DNA of 64,000 nt from Paenibacillus pini JCM 16418. Lineage in GTDB: Bacteria; Bacillota; Bacilli; Paenibacillales; Paenibacillaceae. The stretch lies in NCBI RefSeq assembly GCF_000576305.1, contig NZ_BAVZ01000003.1:248001-312000 (forward strand), given 5' to 3'. A program made the translations under genes and the position numbers. How positions within the stretch are numbered: position 1 is the stretch's first letter; each line of letters starts with the position of its first letter. The notes beneath the pieces were generated by a model. It did not search any database, was not told the origin of the DNA, and saw nothing but the letters and a program-made list of their open reading frames with translations. Positions 62,969 to 64,000 of the stretch are shown here, in pieces.

Positions 62969-64000
62969 TGAATGTACAAAAGGAAATGGACCGCAAGAAG
63001 CTTGATGACAAAGTGCTGGGCATGCCCTGGTTTGTACAGCAATTTATTGATTATAAATTGCCCGATCTTTCACCGTCTACCTTGCTGGAATATATACGCG
63101 ACTATGAGACATTATTCAATTGGTTACGGGCTGAGGGACTTTCCGAGGCCTCAGATAACCGACAGGTAACGCTCAAAGAACTTGAAATGCTACGCATTGA
63201 GAATATCGTAAGCTACCGTCTCTATCTGACAACCCGCCGCGAAGGTGCCAACTCTAAAATTACGGTGTCGCGTAAAATATCATCTGCCCGTTCGCTCTTT
63301 CATTATTTAAGCCAGATTGCCGAAGATGAAGAATTTTACCCACTACTGAAGCGTAATGTCATGGCCAAAATTGAAATCAAACGAATTCATAAACCCAAAG
63401 ATACAGCGGCAAAGTTAAAAGGGAAAATTCTTGAAGAAGATGAGCTTCTGGAGTTCATTGGTTATATTCTTGAGGGCTATGCTGCGGACGTAGCTAACAA
63501 TAAGCAAGCCTTATATGCTCATGAATTAAATAAGGAACGGGATGCTAGCATCACAAGCCTTATTCTCAATTCCGGGCTTCGCGTATCCGAAGTAGTCAAC
63601 TTGAATTTAGATGACGTCGATGTTGGTAATAAGATGCTTTACGTTTATCGAAAAGGTAATAACGATGAAACGTTCAAAGCCCCGGTCTATTTCCGGGAAC
63701 AAGCGAAGGATGAATTATCGACATATTTACAGCTCAGACAAAGCCGATATAAAGCACCGAAGAAGGAAAAAGGCCTATTTCTTGCGATACCTAATGGACA
63801 ACAGGAAGGTAAACGGATGACGAAACGAGCCATTCAAGCGATGATTATTAAATACGCTACCCGCTTCGGCAAGCCTTACTTAACGGTACATAAGCTGCGA
63901 CATTCTTTTGCCACCGACTATTATTTACAAAATGATATTTATAAAACCAAAGAACAGCTAGGTCATGCTTCTACAGAAACGACTGAAGTTTATGCTCATC
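62969..64000 (+). CDS. xerS: Tyrosine recombinase XerS-like, C-terminus cut by window edge
   Basis: Site-specific recombinase of the XerS type, which works alone at its own dif site in some Firmicutes. ATG 62969 follows GAGGTGATGCCC. The visible 344 codons start MNVQKEMDRKKLDDKVLGMPW, then FVQQFIDYKLPDLSPSTLLEYIRDYE in the core-binding domain. The catalytic residues are Arg in LNSGLRVSEVVNLNLDD near 195, Lys in VYRKGNNDE near 220, HKLRHSFATDYY near 310 and LGHASTETTEVYAH at the end with the nucleophile Tyr. XerS proteins are about 356-380 residues, so 10-30 residues lie outside. It need not be the chromosome-dimer recombinase of this organism. Confidence 0.88.

Noticed and set aside
1..64000. 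Insertion sequences or prophage
   Set aside because: No transposase, capsid, portal, tail or terminase gene is present; the two tyrosine recombinases are Xer-like.

Overview
The window looks like a chromosomal stretch of a spore-forming, low-to-mid-GC Bacillales bacterium, most probably Paenibacillus or a close relative. The pointers are a cwlJ-gerQ spore germination pair, a Bacillus-type fatty-acid regulon with a FadR box, an SLH-anchored exoprotease, ECF-type sigma/anti-sigma pairs with DUF4367 and DUF4179 partners, strong Gram-positive Shine-Dalgarno sites, and several families (DUF3900, PRK06851, XerS) that I know from Bacilli. I saw no rRNA, tRNA, CRISPR array, transposase or phage structural gene.

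Layout. 1-11.6 kb is a compact beta-oxidation regulon: lcfA (cut by the window edge), fadE, fadA, fadN and fadF run leftward and fadR-etfB-etfA run rightward from a shared control region with a consensus promoter and a perfect FadR palindrome. 11.8-20 kb holds a TPR protein, an aldose 1-epimerase, a kinase-less tandem KdpD sensor, a sigma/anti-sigma pair, a small secreted protein and a CBS-domain membrane protein. 20.2-24.7 kb has gerQ-cwlJ and a ugp-type sugar-phosphate ABC transporter without its ATPase. 24.7-38.7 kb is a block in which every gene points left and which is bounded and subdivided by four dif-like sites; it carries a Xer-like tyrosine recombinase plus assorted accessory genes. 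38.8-47 kb has a PQQ-propeller protein, metE, alkaline phosphatase, an AraC regulator and small proteins. 47.7-52.2 kb is one very large surface protease. 52.5-62.9 kb holds a methyltransferase, an EamA exporter with its MocR regulator, a LysR/SDR pair, DUF1697, an amidohydrolase, an aldo-keto reductase/SDR operon and a GNAT; three copies of a second 26-bp direct repeat lie here, two of them tightly bracketing the amidohydrolase. The window ends inside a XerS-family recombinase gene.

The most interesting signal is intergenic. Four 28-bp sites built like Xer dif sites (11-6-11, with the Firmicutes XerD arm TTATGTAAACT) partition a co-oriented accessory block that contains its own tyrosine recombinase, and an unrelated repeat family does something similar near a XerS-type recombinase. 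This resembles the dif-module organisation of some plasmids, but on a Gram-positive chromosome; it is an inference from sequence pattern and has counter-evidence (different central hexamers).

Sequence quality. At least six otherwise well-preserved protein genes (fadE, fadA, ugpB-like, DUF3900, EamA, LysR) are interrupted by one- or two-base shifts, several explained by one missing base in a homopolymer. I treat these as probable sequencing or assembly indels rather than decay, and give each gene as one feature across the break.
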